DNA from: Streptomyces sp. MUM 203J | Lineage (GTDB): Bacteria > Actinomycetota > Actinomycetes > Streptomycetales > Streptomycetaceae | Length of the DNA stretch: 64,000 nt | Assembly (NCBI RefSeq): GCF_022414595.1 | Contig: NZ_JADWYO010000032.1 | Span: 1 to 64,000 of the forward strand | Reading direction: 5' to 3' | Part shown: piece by piece, positions 41,723 to 50,734 of the stretch | Layout of the letters: each line of letters opens with the position of its first letter | Position numbering within the stretch: position 1 is the stretch's first letter | The notes under the pieces: model-generated | The model's input: the letters and a program-made list of their open reading frames with translations, nothing else | Told to the model about the DNA's origin: nothing | The model's database searches: none | Made by a program: the position numbers and the translations under genes

Positions 41723-41766
41723 TGCGCGACGCACACACCATCCGGGATGGGGGACGGTCGTTACGC

Positions 41767-43446
41767 ATGGCCAGGGAATTCCAACGGGGCCACAAGGCCC
41801 GGATCAGTGATCTGACCGCCGGGACCGATCTGTACGTGGGCGTGCAGATCGCCGCCCCCGGACTGAGCTTCGACATCAGCTGCTTCGGCCTGGACGCCGA
41901 CGAACGGCTCTCCGACGACCGGTACTTCGTCTTCTTCAACCAGCCGAAGTCGCCCGAGGAATCCCTCCAGCTGCTCGGCCCCCAGGCCGGTGACACCGAG
42001 TCCTTCCGGGTCACCCTGGATCGTGTCCCCGAAGGGATCCACAAGCTCTCCTTCACCGCCACGATCGACGGCGACGGCCAGATGTCGCAGGTCGGCCCCG
42101 GTTATCTCCGGATCGTCGCCGGTGGCGAGGAGGTCGCCCGCTACGCCTTCAGCGGAGCGGAGTTCAGCACCGAGCGGGCCGTGATGCTCGGTGACTTCTA
42201 CCGCAAGGACGGCTGGCGTTTCGCCGCCGTCGGCCAGGGTTTCGACGGCGGACTCGAAGCACTGCTCAAGAACTTCGGCGGCGAAGTCCTCGAAGAGGAA
42301 GAGCCGCAGGCCCAGGAGCCCCCGCAGCAGGCGGCCCCCGGGTTCGCACCGCCGCCGGGGCCCGCCCCGTCCCAGGCCCCCGCACCGGCACCCGCCCCCG
42401 CGTTCGGCACGCCGGCAGCGCCTCCCGCTCCGGAGCCCGCCGCCCCCGCTCCGCACCGGCAGCCCGTGCATTCCGCGCCCACCATGGTGGCACCGATGAC
42501 CCCGCAGGGGGGCATCCCGAACCCGCCCGCGCCGCCCGGCCCGGCGCCCGCCCCGCAGGCCCCGTCCCCGTACGGAGCGCCGCAGCCCGGCGCGTACGGC
42601 CAGGTCCCCGGCCAGACGCCCCCGCCCGGCGCCCCCGGCCAGTACGGCCAGACGCCCCATGGCCAGGGCCACGCTCCCGGACAACCCGTGCCCGCCCCCA
42701 CCGCCCCCTACGGGCAGCCGCCGTACGGCCGGCAGCCCGGGGACATGTCTCCGGCCGGTGCCCCGCACGCCGCCGCGCCCCAGGCCCCCGGCCTCACCGT
42801 GGCGCTGCAGAAATACCGGGAAACGCCCACCGGGCAGCGCTGGACCCCGCAGAACGCACAGCTCATGCGGGTCGACCTGAGCCACGGCGAGACCGCTGTC
42901 CTGGCCCGCCAGGGCAGCATGGTCATGTACCAGGGCAAGGTCGACTTCGGCTACAAGGGCGCCGGCTTCGCCGGACGGATCGTCGGCAACGCCACGGGCC
43001 AGGAGATGCAGCTCATGCGCTGCACCGGCCGCGGTCAGGTGTTCCTCGCGGAGAACGCCACCCACCTGCACCCCATCGAGCTGCAGGGCGACGGCATCTG
43101 CGTCTCCGCCGAGAACGTCCTCGCGTTCGACGAGTCGCTGCACCACGAGGTCCGCCGGATCGAGGGCCACGGGATCCCGGGCGGGGCGCTGTTCACCATG
43201 CTGTTCCAGGGCACCGGCACGGTCGTCGTCAAGACGCACGGCGTTCCCGTCGTGCTGCCCGTCACACCCACCACCTTCGCGGACTGCAACGCCGTGGTGG
43301 CCTGGTCCGCGGCCTCCCAGGTGGTGCTGTCGAGCCAGGTCAGGCTGCGCCGCAACGCCTACCCGGGGCACAGCGGGGAGAGCGTCAACCTCCAGTTCCG
43401 GGGAGCGCCCGGAAACTTCATCATCGTCCAGCCGTACGAGGTCTGA
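41767..43446 (+). CDS. TerD-AIM24 fusion protein
   Basis: A 559-aa three-part protein. Residues 1-175 are a TerD (tellurite resistance/stress) domain, MAREFQRGHKARISDL to AVGQGFDGGLEALLKNFG, with the calcium-binding-type DLYVGVQI and CFGLDADERLSDDRYFVFFNQ segments. Residues about 177-342 are a Pro/Gly/Ala/Gln-rich flexible linker. Residues about 343-559 form an AIM24 domain (beta-helix/TRAP-like): MVMYQGKVDFGYKG, CTGRGQVFLAENA, NVLAFDESL, GTGTVVVKTHG, WSAASQVVLSSQV. No signal peptide or membrane helix is seen. It heads an operon with two more AIM24 genes. AIM24 is named for a yeast mitochondrial protein; bacterial function is unknown, and TerD proteins are stress-associated metal/calcium binders. 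Confidence 0.88.
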   Translation: MAREFQRGHKARISDLTAGTDLYVGVQIAAPGLSFDISCFGLDADERLSDDRYFVFFNQPKSPEESLQLLGPQAGDTESFRVTLDRVPEGIHKLSFTATIDGDGQMSQVGPGYLRIVAGGEEVARYAFSGAEFSTERAVMLGDFYRKDGWRFAAVGQGFDGGLEALLKNFGGEVLEEEEPQAQEPPQQAAPGFAPPPGPAPSQAPAPAPAPAFGTPAAPPAPEPAAPAPHRQPVHSAPTMVAPMTPQGGIPNPPAPPGPAPAPQAPSPYGAPQPGAYGQVPGQTPPPGAPGQYGQTPHGQGHAPGQPVPAPTAPYGQPPYGRQPGDMSPAGAPHAAAPQAPGLTVALQKYRETPTGQRWTPQNAQLMRVDLSHGETAVLARQGSMVMYQGKVDFGYKGAGFAGRIVGNATGQEMQLMRCTGRGQVFLAENATHLHPIELQGDGICVSAENVLAFDESLHHEVRRIEGHGIPGGALFTMLFQGTGTVVVKTHGVPVVLPVTPTTFADCNAVVAWSAASQVVLSSQVRLRRNAYPGHSGESVNLQFRGAPGNFIIVQPYEV

Positions 43447-43460
43447 GGGAGCCCGCACCC

Positions 43461-44141
43461 ATGAACCAGCAACTCTCGGGCTACGCCCCGACCCCGCCCG
43501 TGGCCCGTATGGAGAACCACGGCTCGTCCATGCTCAAGGTCGCCATGGCCACCGGCCAGGACCTGTACGCGCGGCCCGGCTCCGCCGTCGCCTACGAGGG
43601 CTTCATCCAGTACGAGCCGAACCCGCCCGCCGTGCGCCAGATCGCCGCCTCGTGGTTCACCGGCGAGAGCGCCCCGGTCATGAAGTGCTCCGGCGACGGT
43701 CTGCTGTACCTCGCGGACTACGGCGCCGACGTCGTGATCATCAATCTGAACAACGACGCACTGTCCGTCAACGGCACCAACGTGCTGGCCTTCGACGCCC
43801 ACCTCCAGTGGGGCGTCGAACGGGTCAAGGGCATGGCCAAGTTCGCCGGGCAGGGCCTGTGGAACGTGCAGATCTCCGGCACCGGCTGGGTGGCGCTCAC
43901 CTCGCTCGGCACACCGATCGTCGTCGACTGCGGACGCGGCGACGACGAGACGTACGTCGACCCGGACGCGCTCATCGCCTGGTCGCCGTCCCTGAAGGTG
44001 AAGGGCAAGCGCAGCTTCAAGGCGGGCTCCCTCATCGGGCGGGGCAGCGGCGAGGCCTACCAGATGGCCTTCTCGGGCCAGGGCGTCGTCGTCGTGCAGC
44101 CGAGTGAGGACAGCACGGACCGCCTGCGGATCCGGCACTGA
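43461..44141 (+). CDS. AIM24 family protein
   Basis: A 226-aa single-domain AIM24 protein. Hallmarks are MLKVAMATGQDLYARPGSAVAYEG (opening strands), CSGDGLLYLADYGADV, NVLAFDAHLQWGVERVKG, SGTGWVALTSLG, LIAWSPSLKVKGKRSF and the closing FSGQGVVVVQPSE. Charged glycines and repeated beta-hairpins fit the double-psi/beta-helix fold. It starts 14 bp after the TerD-AIM24 stop with GAGGGAG upstream, so it belongs to the same operon. No catalytic residues are apparent; it may act as a scaffold or form ring assemblies. Confidence 0.88.
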   Translation: MNQQLSGYAPTPPVARMENHGSSMLKVAMATGQDLYARPGSAVAYEGFIQYEPNPPAVRQIAASWFTGESAPVMKCSGDGLLYLADYGADVVIINLNNDALSVNGTNVLAFDAHLQWGVERVKGMAKFAGQGLWNVQISGTGWVALTSLGTPIVVDCGRGDDETYVDPDALIAWSPSLKVKGKRSFKAGSLIGRGSGEAYQMAFSGQGVVVVQPSEDSTDRLRIRH

Positions 44142-44165
44142 GGACCAGGGGGAGCGAGAAACACC

Positions 44166-44921
44166 ATGCAGAGCCCGCTTTTCGGCCACACGGAACAGCA
44201 GAGCCAGGACCGGTACACCGTGCAGAACCCGCAGCTGCTGCGGGTCGCACTCACCGGCCATGACGACATCCTCGCCCGCAAGGGCGCCATGGTCGCCTAC
44301 CAGGGGCTGATCGACTTCGACGGCGAGTACCAGAGCCGGAGCCAGCGCACGGCGCGCGCGCGTACCGGTGAGGGCCTGGACCTGATGCGCTGCTCGGGCC
44401 AGGGGACCGTCTACTTCGCCAACCTCGCCCAGTACGTCCACGTCGTCGACGTGGACCAGGAGGGGCTGACCGTGGACAGCTCCTATGTGCTGGCGCTGGA
44501 CTCCACGCTGCACACCGAGGTCATCGCCGTCGACAGCCAGTACGGGATCTCCGGGTCCGGGAAGTACCAGCTGAACATCTCCGGCAGCGGCAAGGTCGCG
44601 TTGATGACCTCGGGCCAGCCGCTGATGATGCAGGTCACGCCGGACAAGTACGTCACCGCCGACGCCGACGCGATCGTCGCCTGGTCGTCCTCGCTGAGGG
44701 TGCAGATGCAGGCCCAGACGCACGCGTCGGGTGTCCGGCAGCGCCGTGGCAGTACGGGTGAGGGCTGGGAGCTGAGCTTCCTCGGCCAGGGCTTCGCGCT
44801 GGTGCAGCCCAGCGAGGTCATGCCTCCGCAGCATGCACAGATCGGCCCGGGGCTCGGTGCCCAGTTCGGCGTCGGTCAGCACGGGGTGCACGCCCAGAAC
44901 CAGAACAACGCCTGGAACTGA
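44166..44921 (+). CDS. AIM24 family protein
   Basis: A 251-aa AIM24 protein, the third AIM24 copy in the operon. It shows LLRVALTGHDDILARKGAMVAYQG, CSGQGTVYFANLAQYV, YVLALDSTLHTEVIAV, SGSGKVALMTSGQPL, DAIVAWSSSLRVQMQ and FLGQGFALVQPSEV. Its C-terminal 25 residues are Gln/His/Asn-rich, unlike the middle copy. ATG at 44166 has GGGGGAG upstream and lies 24 bp from the preceding stop. The three AIM24 domains are clearly related but diverged, which suggests specialised subunits rather than redundancy. A strong terminator closes the operon. Confidence 0.88.
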   Translation: MQSPLFGHTEQQSQDRYTVQNPQLLRVALTGHDDILARKGAMVAYQGLIDFDGEYQSRSQRTARARTGEGLDLMRCSGQGTVYFANLAQYVHVVDVDQEGLTVDSSYVLALDSTLHTEVIAVDSQYGISGSGKYQLNISGSGKVALMTSGQPLMMQVTPDKYVTADADAIVAWSSSLRVQMQAQTHASGVRQRRGSTGEGWELSFLGQGFALVQPSEVMPPQHAQIGPGLGAQFGVGQHGVHAQNQNNAWN

Positions 44922-44940
44922 CACCGGGACGCAGACACCC

Positions 44941-44976
44941 GCGAGGGGCGGCCCGCCCTCGCGGGCCGCCCCTCGC
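44941..44976. terminator. Terminator after the TerD-AIM24 operon
   Basis: A perfect 16-bp inverted repeat with a 4-nt loop between convergent genes; probably bidirectional. Confidence 0.85.
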
Positions 44977-45008
44977 CGAGGCGCCCGGCCCCTCACACCG
45001 GCGGCCCC

Positions 45009-45536
45009 TCAGAGGCGGGCCAGGGTCGCCCGTACGAGTCGCACCACCGACGCGTCGGCCACTGCCGCCACCTCGTCGTACGCGAACCAGCGCAGGTCCA
45101 GCGACTCGTCGCTGATGGCCTCCACCGCGCCGGGCGGCGCGACGGCGGCGTACTGCACGTCGAGGTGCCAGGCGCAGGGCGTCTCGTGCCGGTCCAGCCG
45201 CACCGGGCCGCCCGGCAGCAGCGTCAGGCCCGGGATGCCGGACTCCTCCGTCGCCTCCCGCAGCGCGGCCCCCGCGAGTGTCGTGTCCTCAGGCTCGCAG
45301 TGGCCGCCCATCTGCAGCCACATCCGCATCTTCCGGTGCAGGGTCAGCAGCACCCGGTCCCGCTCCGGGTCCACCACCAGCGCGCTCGCCGTCAGATGCC
45401 CGGCCTCGCAGGACTTCCACATCGCGTCCTCGTACGCCGCCAGGTGGTCCAGATACGCCCGGCGCAGGCCTCCCTGCCCCTCCTGGCCGTCCTCGTACGC
45501 CTTGAGTACGAGGACGGCGTCATCACGCAGGGTCAC
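45009..45536 (-). CDS. NUDIX hydrolase
   Basis: A 175-aa NUDIX-fold pyrophosphohydrolase. The NUDIX box is GGHCEPEDTTLAGAALREATEESG (about residues 77-100), close to consensus, with metal-binding REATEES. The N-terminal 50 residues are helical (AYLDHLAAYEDAMWKSCEAG), as in a group of actinobacterial NUDIX proteins. The substrate is unknown. The GTG start at 45536 overlaps the upstream gene's stop (GTGA), so it is translated together with the zincin-like protein. Confidence 0.85.
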   Translation of the reverse strand: MTLRDDAVLVLKAYEDGQEGQGGLRRAYLDHLAAYEDAMWKSCEAGHLTASALVVDPERDRVLLTLHRKMRMWLQMGGHCEPEDTTLAGAALREATEESGIPGLTLLPGGPVRLDRHETPCAWHLDVQYAAVAPPGAVEAISDESLDLRWFAYDEVAAVADASVVRLVRATLARL

Positions 45537-46933
45537 TTGCCGGTCTCGCCCTCGTCGTCCCCGGCGGGACGCTCCGGGGCGCCCCCAGCCGCCTCCCCGA
45601 GCATCTTGTCCAGCTCGGAGAAGTCCAGCTGCTCACGGTGGACGAAGCCGTCCGGGTCGTCGAGGTCCGTGGCCGTCGGCAGCATGTCGGGGTGCTCCCA
45701 CAGCGCGTCGCGCCCGTCGACGCCCCGGGCGTCACCGAGCAGAGCCCACAGCCGCGAGGCGTCCCGCAGCCGCCGCGGACGCAGCTCCAGGCCGATCAGC
45801 GTCGCGAAGGTCTGCTCGGCGGGCCCACCGGTGGCGCGCCGCCGCCGCAGCGTCTCGCGCAGCGCGTCCGCCGAGGTCAGACGGGTCCCGGCGGCGGTGT
45901 GCACCACCGCGTCCACCCAGCCTTCGACCAGCGCCAGGGCCGTCTCCAGACGGGCCAGCGCCGCCTTCTGCTCCGGAGTGTCCTCCGGCTGGAACATGCC
46001 CTGCTGGAGCGCCTCCTGAAGCTGTTCCGGGTTGCTCGGGTCAAGCTGGGAGACCGCGTCCTCCAGCTTCGAGGTGTCGACCTTGATCCCGCGCGCGTAG
46101 CCCTCGACCGCGCCGAACAGATGCGAGCGCAGCCACGGCACATGCGCGAACAGCCGCTGATGGGCGGCCTCCCGCAGCGCCAGGTACAGCCGTACCTCGT
46201 CCGGCGGCACGCTCAGGTCCCTGCCGAACGCCGCCACGTTCAGCGGCAGCAGCGCGGCCTTCCCGGCCGGGCCCAGCGGCAGCCCGACATCGGTCGAGCC
46301 GACCACCTCGCCGGCCAGCACCCCCACGGCGTGCCCGATCTGCTGGCCGAACATGGCGCCGCCCATGGACCGCATCATGCCGATCAGCGGCCCCGCCATG
46401 GCCTGCATCTCCTGCGGCAGCACCTCGCCCATGGCGGTACCGACCCGCTCGGCCACCGGGTCGACGAGCTGCTGCCACGCGGGCAGGGTCGCCTCAACCC
46501 ACTCCGCGCGGCTCCACGCCACGGCCGTGTTCGCGCCCGAGGGCAGGGACGTCGCCCCGTCGAGCCACAGGTCCGCCAGGCGCACCGCCTCCTCCACGGC
46601 CGTCCGCTCGGCCGGGCCCACGGACGCGTCCTTGGTGCCGTCGGACGTGCCCTGGGCGACCGTCTGGCGGGCGATCTGCTTGGCCATGTCCCAGTTCACG
46701 GGACCGCCCTCGTAGCTCAGCATCTGGCCGAGCTGCTGGAAGGCGGCGCCCAGGTCCGCCGGATTGAAGGACCCGAACATCGCGGCGAACGGATTGTCCG
46801 CGCCGCCCTGACCGCCTCCGGGCAGCCCGCCGAACCCGAACGGGTCCGCACCACCCTGGGGCTTCTTCTTGCCTTCGTCGCCGTCGTCCGGCTCCTCCGG
46901 CGGAAGGCCGAATCCGAATGGGGTGTCGCTCAC
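45533..46933 (-). CDS. Zincin-like DUF2342 protein (zinc-dependent metalloprotease family)
   Basis: A 466-aa protein opening with a Gly/Asp/Phe-rich segment (SDTPFGFGLPPEEPDD and DPFGFGGLPGG). The helical core carries GQQIGHAVGVLAGEVVGSTDVGLPL and the active-site-like helix LREAAHQRLFAHVPWLRSHL. In canonical zincins the helix would read HExxH; here Arg replaces the first His (REAAH), so peptidase activity is doubtful, although this variant is usual for the family. Members are conserved in actinobacteria as zincin_2/coenzyme-F420-associated annotations. GTG at 46933 has GAGGAAC upstream. It is coupled to the NUDIX gene and divergent from the epimerase at 47125. Confidence 0.8.
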   Translation of the reverse strand: MSDTPFGFGLPPEEPDDGDEGKKKPQGGADPFGFGGLPGGGQGGADNPFAAMFGSFNPADLGAAFQQLGQMLSYEGGPVNWDMAKQIARQTVAQGTSDGTKDASVGPAERTAVEEAVRLADLWLDGATSLPSGANTAVAWSRAEWVEATLPAWQQLVDPVAERVGTAMGEVLPQEMQAMAGPLIGMMRSMGGAMFGQQIGHAVGVLAGEVVGSTDVGLPLGPAGKAALLPLNVAAFGRDLSVPPDEVRLYLALREAAHQRLFAHVPWLRSHLFGAVEGYARGIKVDTSKLEDAVSQLDPSNPEQLQEALQQGMFQPEDTPEQKAALARLETALALVEGWVDAVVHTAAGTRLTSADALRETLRRRRATGGPAEQTFATLIGLELRPRRLRDASRLWALLGDARGVDGRDALWEHPDMLPTATDLDDPDGFVHREQLDFSELDKMLGEAAGGAPERPAGDDEGETGK

Positions 46934-47124
46934 GGGGTTCCTCGGCTGGTAGGGCCGTCGGCCTCGTGCCGACGGCGGTTGCCCGACATCACACCCAGCG
47001 TAGACATCCGGGCCGGTATGGGGCTCGGTGCTCCACTGACGCGGCGCCTGCGGCAGGATGGACCGCACCTGGTCCGTACGCGTTGTCGCGCGTAGGTACT
47101 GAAGACAACCGCTGGAGACGCCTG

Positions 47125-48234
47125 GTGAGTTCCCCAGATCCGCAGGTTCGCGCAGCGCGAAACCGCTCAACCTCGTCCACCGCCCGAGGGCCCGTGGTCG
47201 CCGTCACCGGAGCCGCCTCCGGGGTCGGTGCCCTGCTGACCCGGCGCCTCGTCGCGTCCGACGAGGTCAGGCAGGTCATCGCGATCGACGAGCGGCGCGG
47301 CGAGGTGCCCGAGGCGCACTGGCACATCCTCGATGTGCGGGACCCGGCCATCGCGGACAAGCTGCGCGATGTCGACGTCGTGGTGCACCTGGCCCTCGAC
47401 CTCGACCTGGAGACCGACGCCGCCGCCCGTACCGCGTTCAACGTGCGGGGGACGCAGACCGTGCTCACCGCGGCTGCCGCGGCGGGCGTCCGGCGGGTCG
47501 TGCTGTGCACGTCCGCGATGGTCTACGGGGCGCTGCCCGACAACGACATCCCGCTGTCCGAGGACGCCGAGCTGCGCGCCACCGAGGAGGCCACCGGCGT
47601 CGGTGACCTGCTGGAGATCGAGCGCCTGGCCCGTCGGGCACCGCGCGCGCACCCCGGCCTGAACATCACGGTGGTTCGCCCGGCCGTTCTCGTCGGCGGC
47701 ACCGACACCGCGCTGACCAGGTACTTCGAGTCACCGCGGCTGCTGGTCGTCGCCGGTTCGCGGCCCGCGTGGCAGTTCTGCCACGTCGAGGACCTGGCCA
47801 GTGCCCTGGAGTACGCGGCGCTGGAGAAGGCCGACGGGGAGTTCGCGGTCGGCTGCGACGGCTGGCTGGAGCAGGAGGAGGTCGAGGAGCTGAGCGGCAT
47901 CCGGCGCATGGAGCTGCCCTCCGCGGTCGCGCTCGGCGCGGCGACCCGGCTGCACCGGATCGGTCTCACCCCGTCACCGGCCGGTGACCTCGCGTACACG
48001 ATGCATCCCTGGGTGGTGAGCGTCGGCCGCCTGCACGACGCGGGCTGGCGGCCCGAGTGGACCAACGAGGAGGTGCTGGCCGCACTCCTGGAGGAGGTCA
48101 AGGGCCGGCACACGGTGGCGGGCCGCCGCCTCGGCCGCAAGGACGCCACGGCCGCGGGGGCCGCCGGCGCGACGGTCGCGCTGCTGGGCACTGCGGCCCT
48201 CGTGCGGCGGGCGCGTCGGCGCCGGGGGCTGTAG
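47125..48234 (+). CDS. NAD-dependent epimerase/dehydratase with C-terminal membrane anchor
   Basis: A 369-aa extended SDR. NAD-binding motif VAVTGAASGVGALL begins near residue 25, followed by DVVVHLALDLD, VLCTSAMVYG and VVRPAVLVGG. The canonical YxxxK is not clear (the expected region reads LLEIERLAR), so catalysis may be altered or absent. The C-terminus ends in a single hydrophobic helix plus Arg-rich tail (ATVALLGTAALVRRARRRR), suggesting a tail anchor. GTG at 47125 is preceded by GGAGACG. The gene is divergent from the zincin-like gene and followed by a 390-bp gap. Confidence 0.82.
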   Translation: MSSPDPQVRAARNRSTSSTARGPVVAVTGAASGVGALLTRRLVASDEVRQVIAIDERRGEVPEAHWHILDVRDPAIADKLRDVDVVVHLALDLDLETDAAARTAFNVRGTQTVLTAAAAAGVRRVVLCTSAMVYGALPDNDIPLSEDAELRATEEATGVGDLLEIERLARRAPRAHPGLNITVVRPAVLVGGTDTALTRYFESPRLLVVAGSRPAWQFCHVEDLASALEYAALEKADGEFAVGCDGWLEQEEVEELSGIRRMELPSAVALGAATRLHRIGLTPSPAGDLAYTMHPWVVSVGRLHDAGWRPEWTNEEVLAALLEEVKGRHTVAGRRLGRKDATAAGAAGATVALLGTAALVRRARRRRGL

Positions 48235-48624
48235 GCCGTGTCCGGCCGGTGAGGCACGGGGCGGGGCCCGCACGTGTCCCCCGGGCCCTCGGCGGCGGCC
48301 GGGCAGGGGGATGCTCCAGGGGGCTGACGACGGGTGCCGGTGCTCCGCGTCGACGCTCACGTCCGCCGTGCACCCGCACGCGCCGGACCCCGCTCGACGG
48401 CGGAGCGCACCGGGCCCGGATCCGGCGTGATCCGCCGGACACGCCCCGGCGGTCGGCCCCGTGCGTGCCGGAGGACGCCGCCCCGTACGCCCGGCTGCCG
48501 CCGCGGGCGTTCCGCCACACGTGCGCAGTGCCGGTTCGCCCTGTGTGAGGCTCCAACGCGTGTCCGTGTCCGCCGGTCGAACAGGCAATTCCGCGATGCC
48601 GGTCCCGTACGGCACGATGGGGGC
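48235..48624. other. Gene-free, extremely GC-rich gap
   Basis: About 390 bp between the epimerase and moaE. Readings in it are shadow-like, Arg/Pro/Gly-rich and lack ribosome-binding sites. I see no clear promoter boxes; the moaE promoter should lie near its right end. Confidence 0.5.
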
Positions 48625-49071
<447 letters not shown>

Positions 49072-49083
<12 letters not shown>

Positions 49084-49197
49084 CGCCGTCCTGGTGGCCG
49101 GGTGACGGGAGGGCGGGTCGGCGCGTGGCGCCGTCCTGGTGGGGTGGTGGCCGGGTGACGGGAGGGCGGGTCGGCGCGTGGCGCCGTCCTGGGGCGG
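49072..49197 (+). repeat. Minisatellite at the 3' end of moaE
   Basis: Three units of 45, 53 and about 28 bp begin at 49072, 49117 and 49170 with GTCGGCGCGT(A/G)GCGCCGTCC. The first unit contains the last three sense codons and TAG stop of moaE; in later copies the stop reads TGG. Units 1 and 2 share GGCCGGGTGACGGGAGGGCG, and unit 2 has an 8-bp insertion. Each unit contains the hairpin GGCGC-GTG-GCGCC (GTA in unit 1). Confidence 0.85.
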
Positions 49198-49351
49198 CCT
49201 GCGGTGGCTGTTCCCGGGGTGCGGTGTCGATTTGCGTAACCGCCTGCCCGGCTGGAGCGTTGAGACAGCGACCGACTCGTCGGATGAGCATCTGATCGAC
49301 GGATGAGTCGGCCGCGGTACGCGCTTTCGATCACCGGGACGGGAGGTCGCG

Positions 49352-49525
49352 ATGGCAGCGCTCGTCTGGTTGCTGATTCCGCTGTTCACCATCGTCGGCG
49401 TCGCGATGTGGAGCAGCTGGGCCTCACGGAACCGTACGACGGGGGACATGGCCGAGCTGGCGGGATACGCCCGGTTCCGCGAGGCCATGGACCAGCACGC
49501 CGGGCAGCATCGCATCATCGGCTGA
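49352..49525 (+). CDS. 57-aa single-pass membrane protein
   Basis: A short ORF with an excellent ribosome-binding site (GGGAGG, five nt before ATG). It starts MAALVWLLIPLFTIVGVAMW, a single membrane helix, then a charged segment (SWASRNRTTGDMAELAGY) and ends QHRIIG. Codon use is typical of the genome. It lies 59 bp upstream of the PDZ protease gene and may be co-transcribed. Function unknown. Confidence 0.7.
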   Translation: MAALVWLLIPLFTIVGVAMWSSWASRNRTTGDMAELAGYARFREAMDQHAGQHRIIG

Positions 49526-49584
49526 TCGCCCCGGACGGACGGCCTGGGCGGTGCACTGACAGCCCTGTCCCGTACTGTCGTTCC

Positions 49585-50673
49585 ATGCCACGCCGCACCG
49601 CGACGATGCTCGCCTCCACCCTGATCCTGATCTCGCTGATCTGCGTGGGACTGTTCATCCCGGTGCCCTACGCCGAGATGAGCCCGGGCCCCACGGTCAA
49701 CACCCTCGGGGAGTCCGGCGGGCAGCCCGTGCTGAAGATCGCCGGACGCGAGACGTATCGCACCTCGGGCCATCTGAACATGACGACGGTGCGGGTCACC
49801 GGTGCCGAGTACCGGATGAACATGATCTCGGCGCTCACCGGCTGGCTCAGGCACGACAGCGTCGTCGTCCCGCACGAGACCCTCTACCCGGACGGCAAGA
49901 CCGAGGAGGAGTCCACCCAGGAGAACGCGGAGGAGTTCTCCCAGTCCCAGGAGAGCGCCCGGGTGGCCGCCCTCAACCAGCTCGACATCCCCGTGAAGTC
50001 CTGGGTGGTCGTCGCGTCCGTGGTGAAGGGCGGGCCCGCCGAGGGCACGCTGCACGCCGGTGACGTGATCAAGGCGGTCGACGGCACCGCCGTGAAGGAG
50101 CCGAAGGACGTGGCGGCGATCGTCACCAAGCGGCAGCCCGGCGAGCCCGTGGACTTCACGGTCGTTCCCGCCGACGAGGCCGCGGCCGCCGAGAAGGCCG
50201 GGCGGGAGCCCACCTCGACCGAGAAGGTCACGGTCACCACCAGGAAGGCCGACGACGGGAACCGCGCCGTCGTCGGTATCCGGGCCGGTACGGACCACAC
50301 CTTCCCGTTCAGCATCGACATCCGGCTGGAGGATGTCGGCGGGCCGAGCGCGGGCCTGATGTTCGCCCTCGGCATCGTGGACAAGCTCACCCCGGAGCAG
50401 CTCACCGGGGGCCAGTTCATCGCGGGCACCGGCACGATCAACGACGCGGGCGAGGTCGGGCCCATCGGCGGCATCGGGATGAAGCTGGTCGGAGCGCGCC
50501 AGGCCGGGGCGAACTACTTCCTCACCCCGTCCGCGAACTGCGCCGCCGCCGCGGCCGACACCCCCGACGGGCTGACCCTGATCAAGGTCGACACGATCGG
50601 GGACGCGGTGAAGTCCCTGGAGAAGGTCCGAGCCGGCGACACCGCGGGCCTCCCGAGCTGTTCCACGGACTGA
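49585..50673 (+). CDS. PDZ domain / Lon-type (S16) membrane protease, YlbL-like
   Basis: A 362-aa membrane-anchored serine protease. An N-terminal helix (MLASTLILISLICVGLFI) is followed by a PDZ domain (about 125-200, VVKGGPAEGTLHAGDVIKAV) and a Lon-type S16 proteolytic domain. The catalytic dyad is Ser in GGPSAGLMFAL (near 255) and Lys in GGIGMKLVGA (near 298). B. subtilis YlbL is a related quality-control/checkpoint protease. ATG at 49585 is chosen to include the membrane anchor. It faces outward. The gene is convergent with the PPA1309 gene (61-bp gap with a small CTGAGGG/CCCTCAG hairpin at the stop). Confidence 0.88.
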   Translation: MPRRTATMLASTLILISLICVGLFIPVPYAEMSPGPTVNTLGESGGQPVLKIAGRETYRTSGHLNMTTVRVTGAEYRMNMISALTGWLRHDSVVVPHETLYPDGKTEEESTQENAEEFSQSQESARVAALNQLDIPVKSWVVVASVVKGGPAEGTLHAGDVIKAVDGTAVKEPKDVAAIVTKRQPGEPVDFTVVPADEAAAAEKAGREPTSTEKVTVTTRKADDGNRAVVGIRAGTDHTFPFSIDIRLEDVGGPSAGLMFALGIVDKLTPEQLTGGQFIAGTGTINDAGEVGPIGGIGMKLVGARQAGANYFLTPSANCAAAAADTPDGLTLIKVDTIGDAVKSLEKVRAGDTAGLPSCSTD

Positions 50674-50734
50674 GGGCCAGGCCCCTCAGGGCCGCCGCTG
50701 AGCGCCCGGCCTCCGGGGGCCCGCCGCCGAGGGC

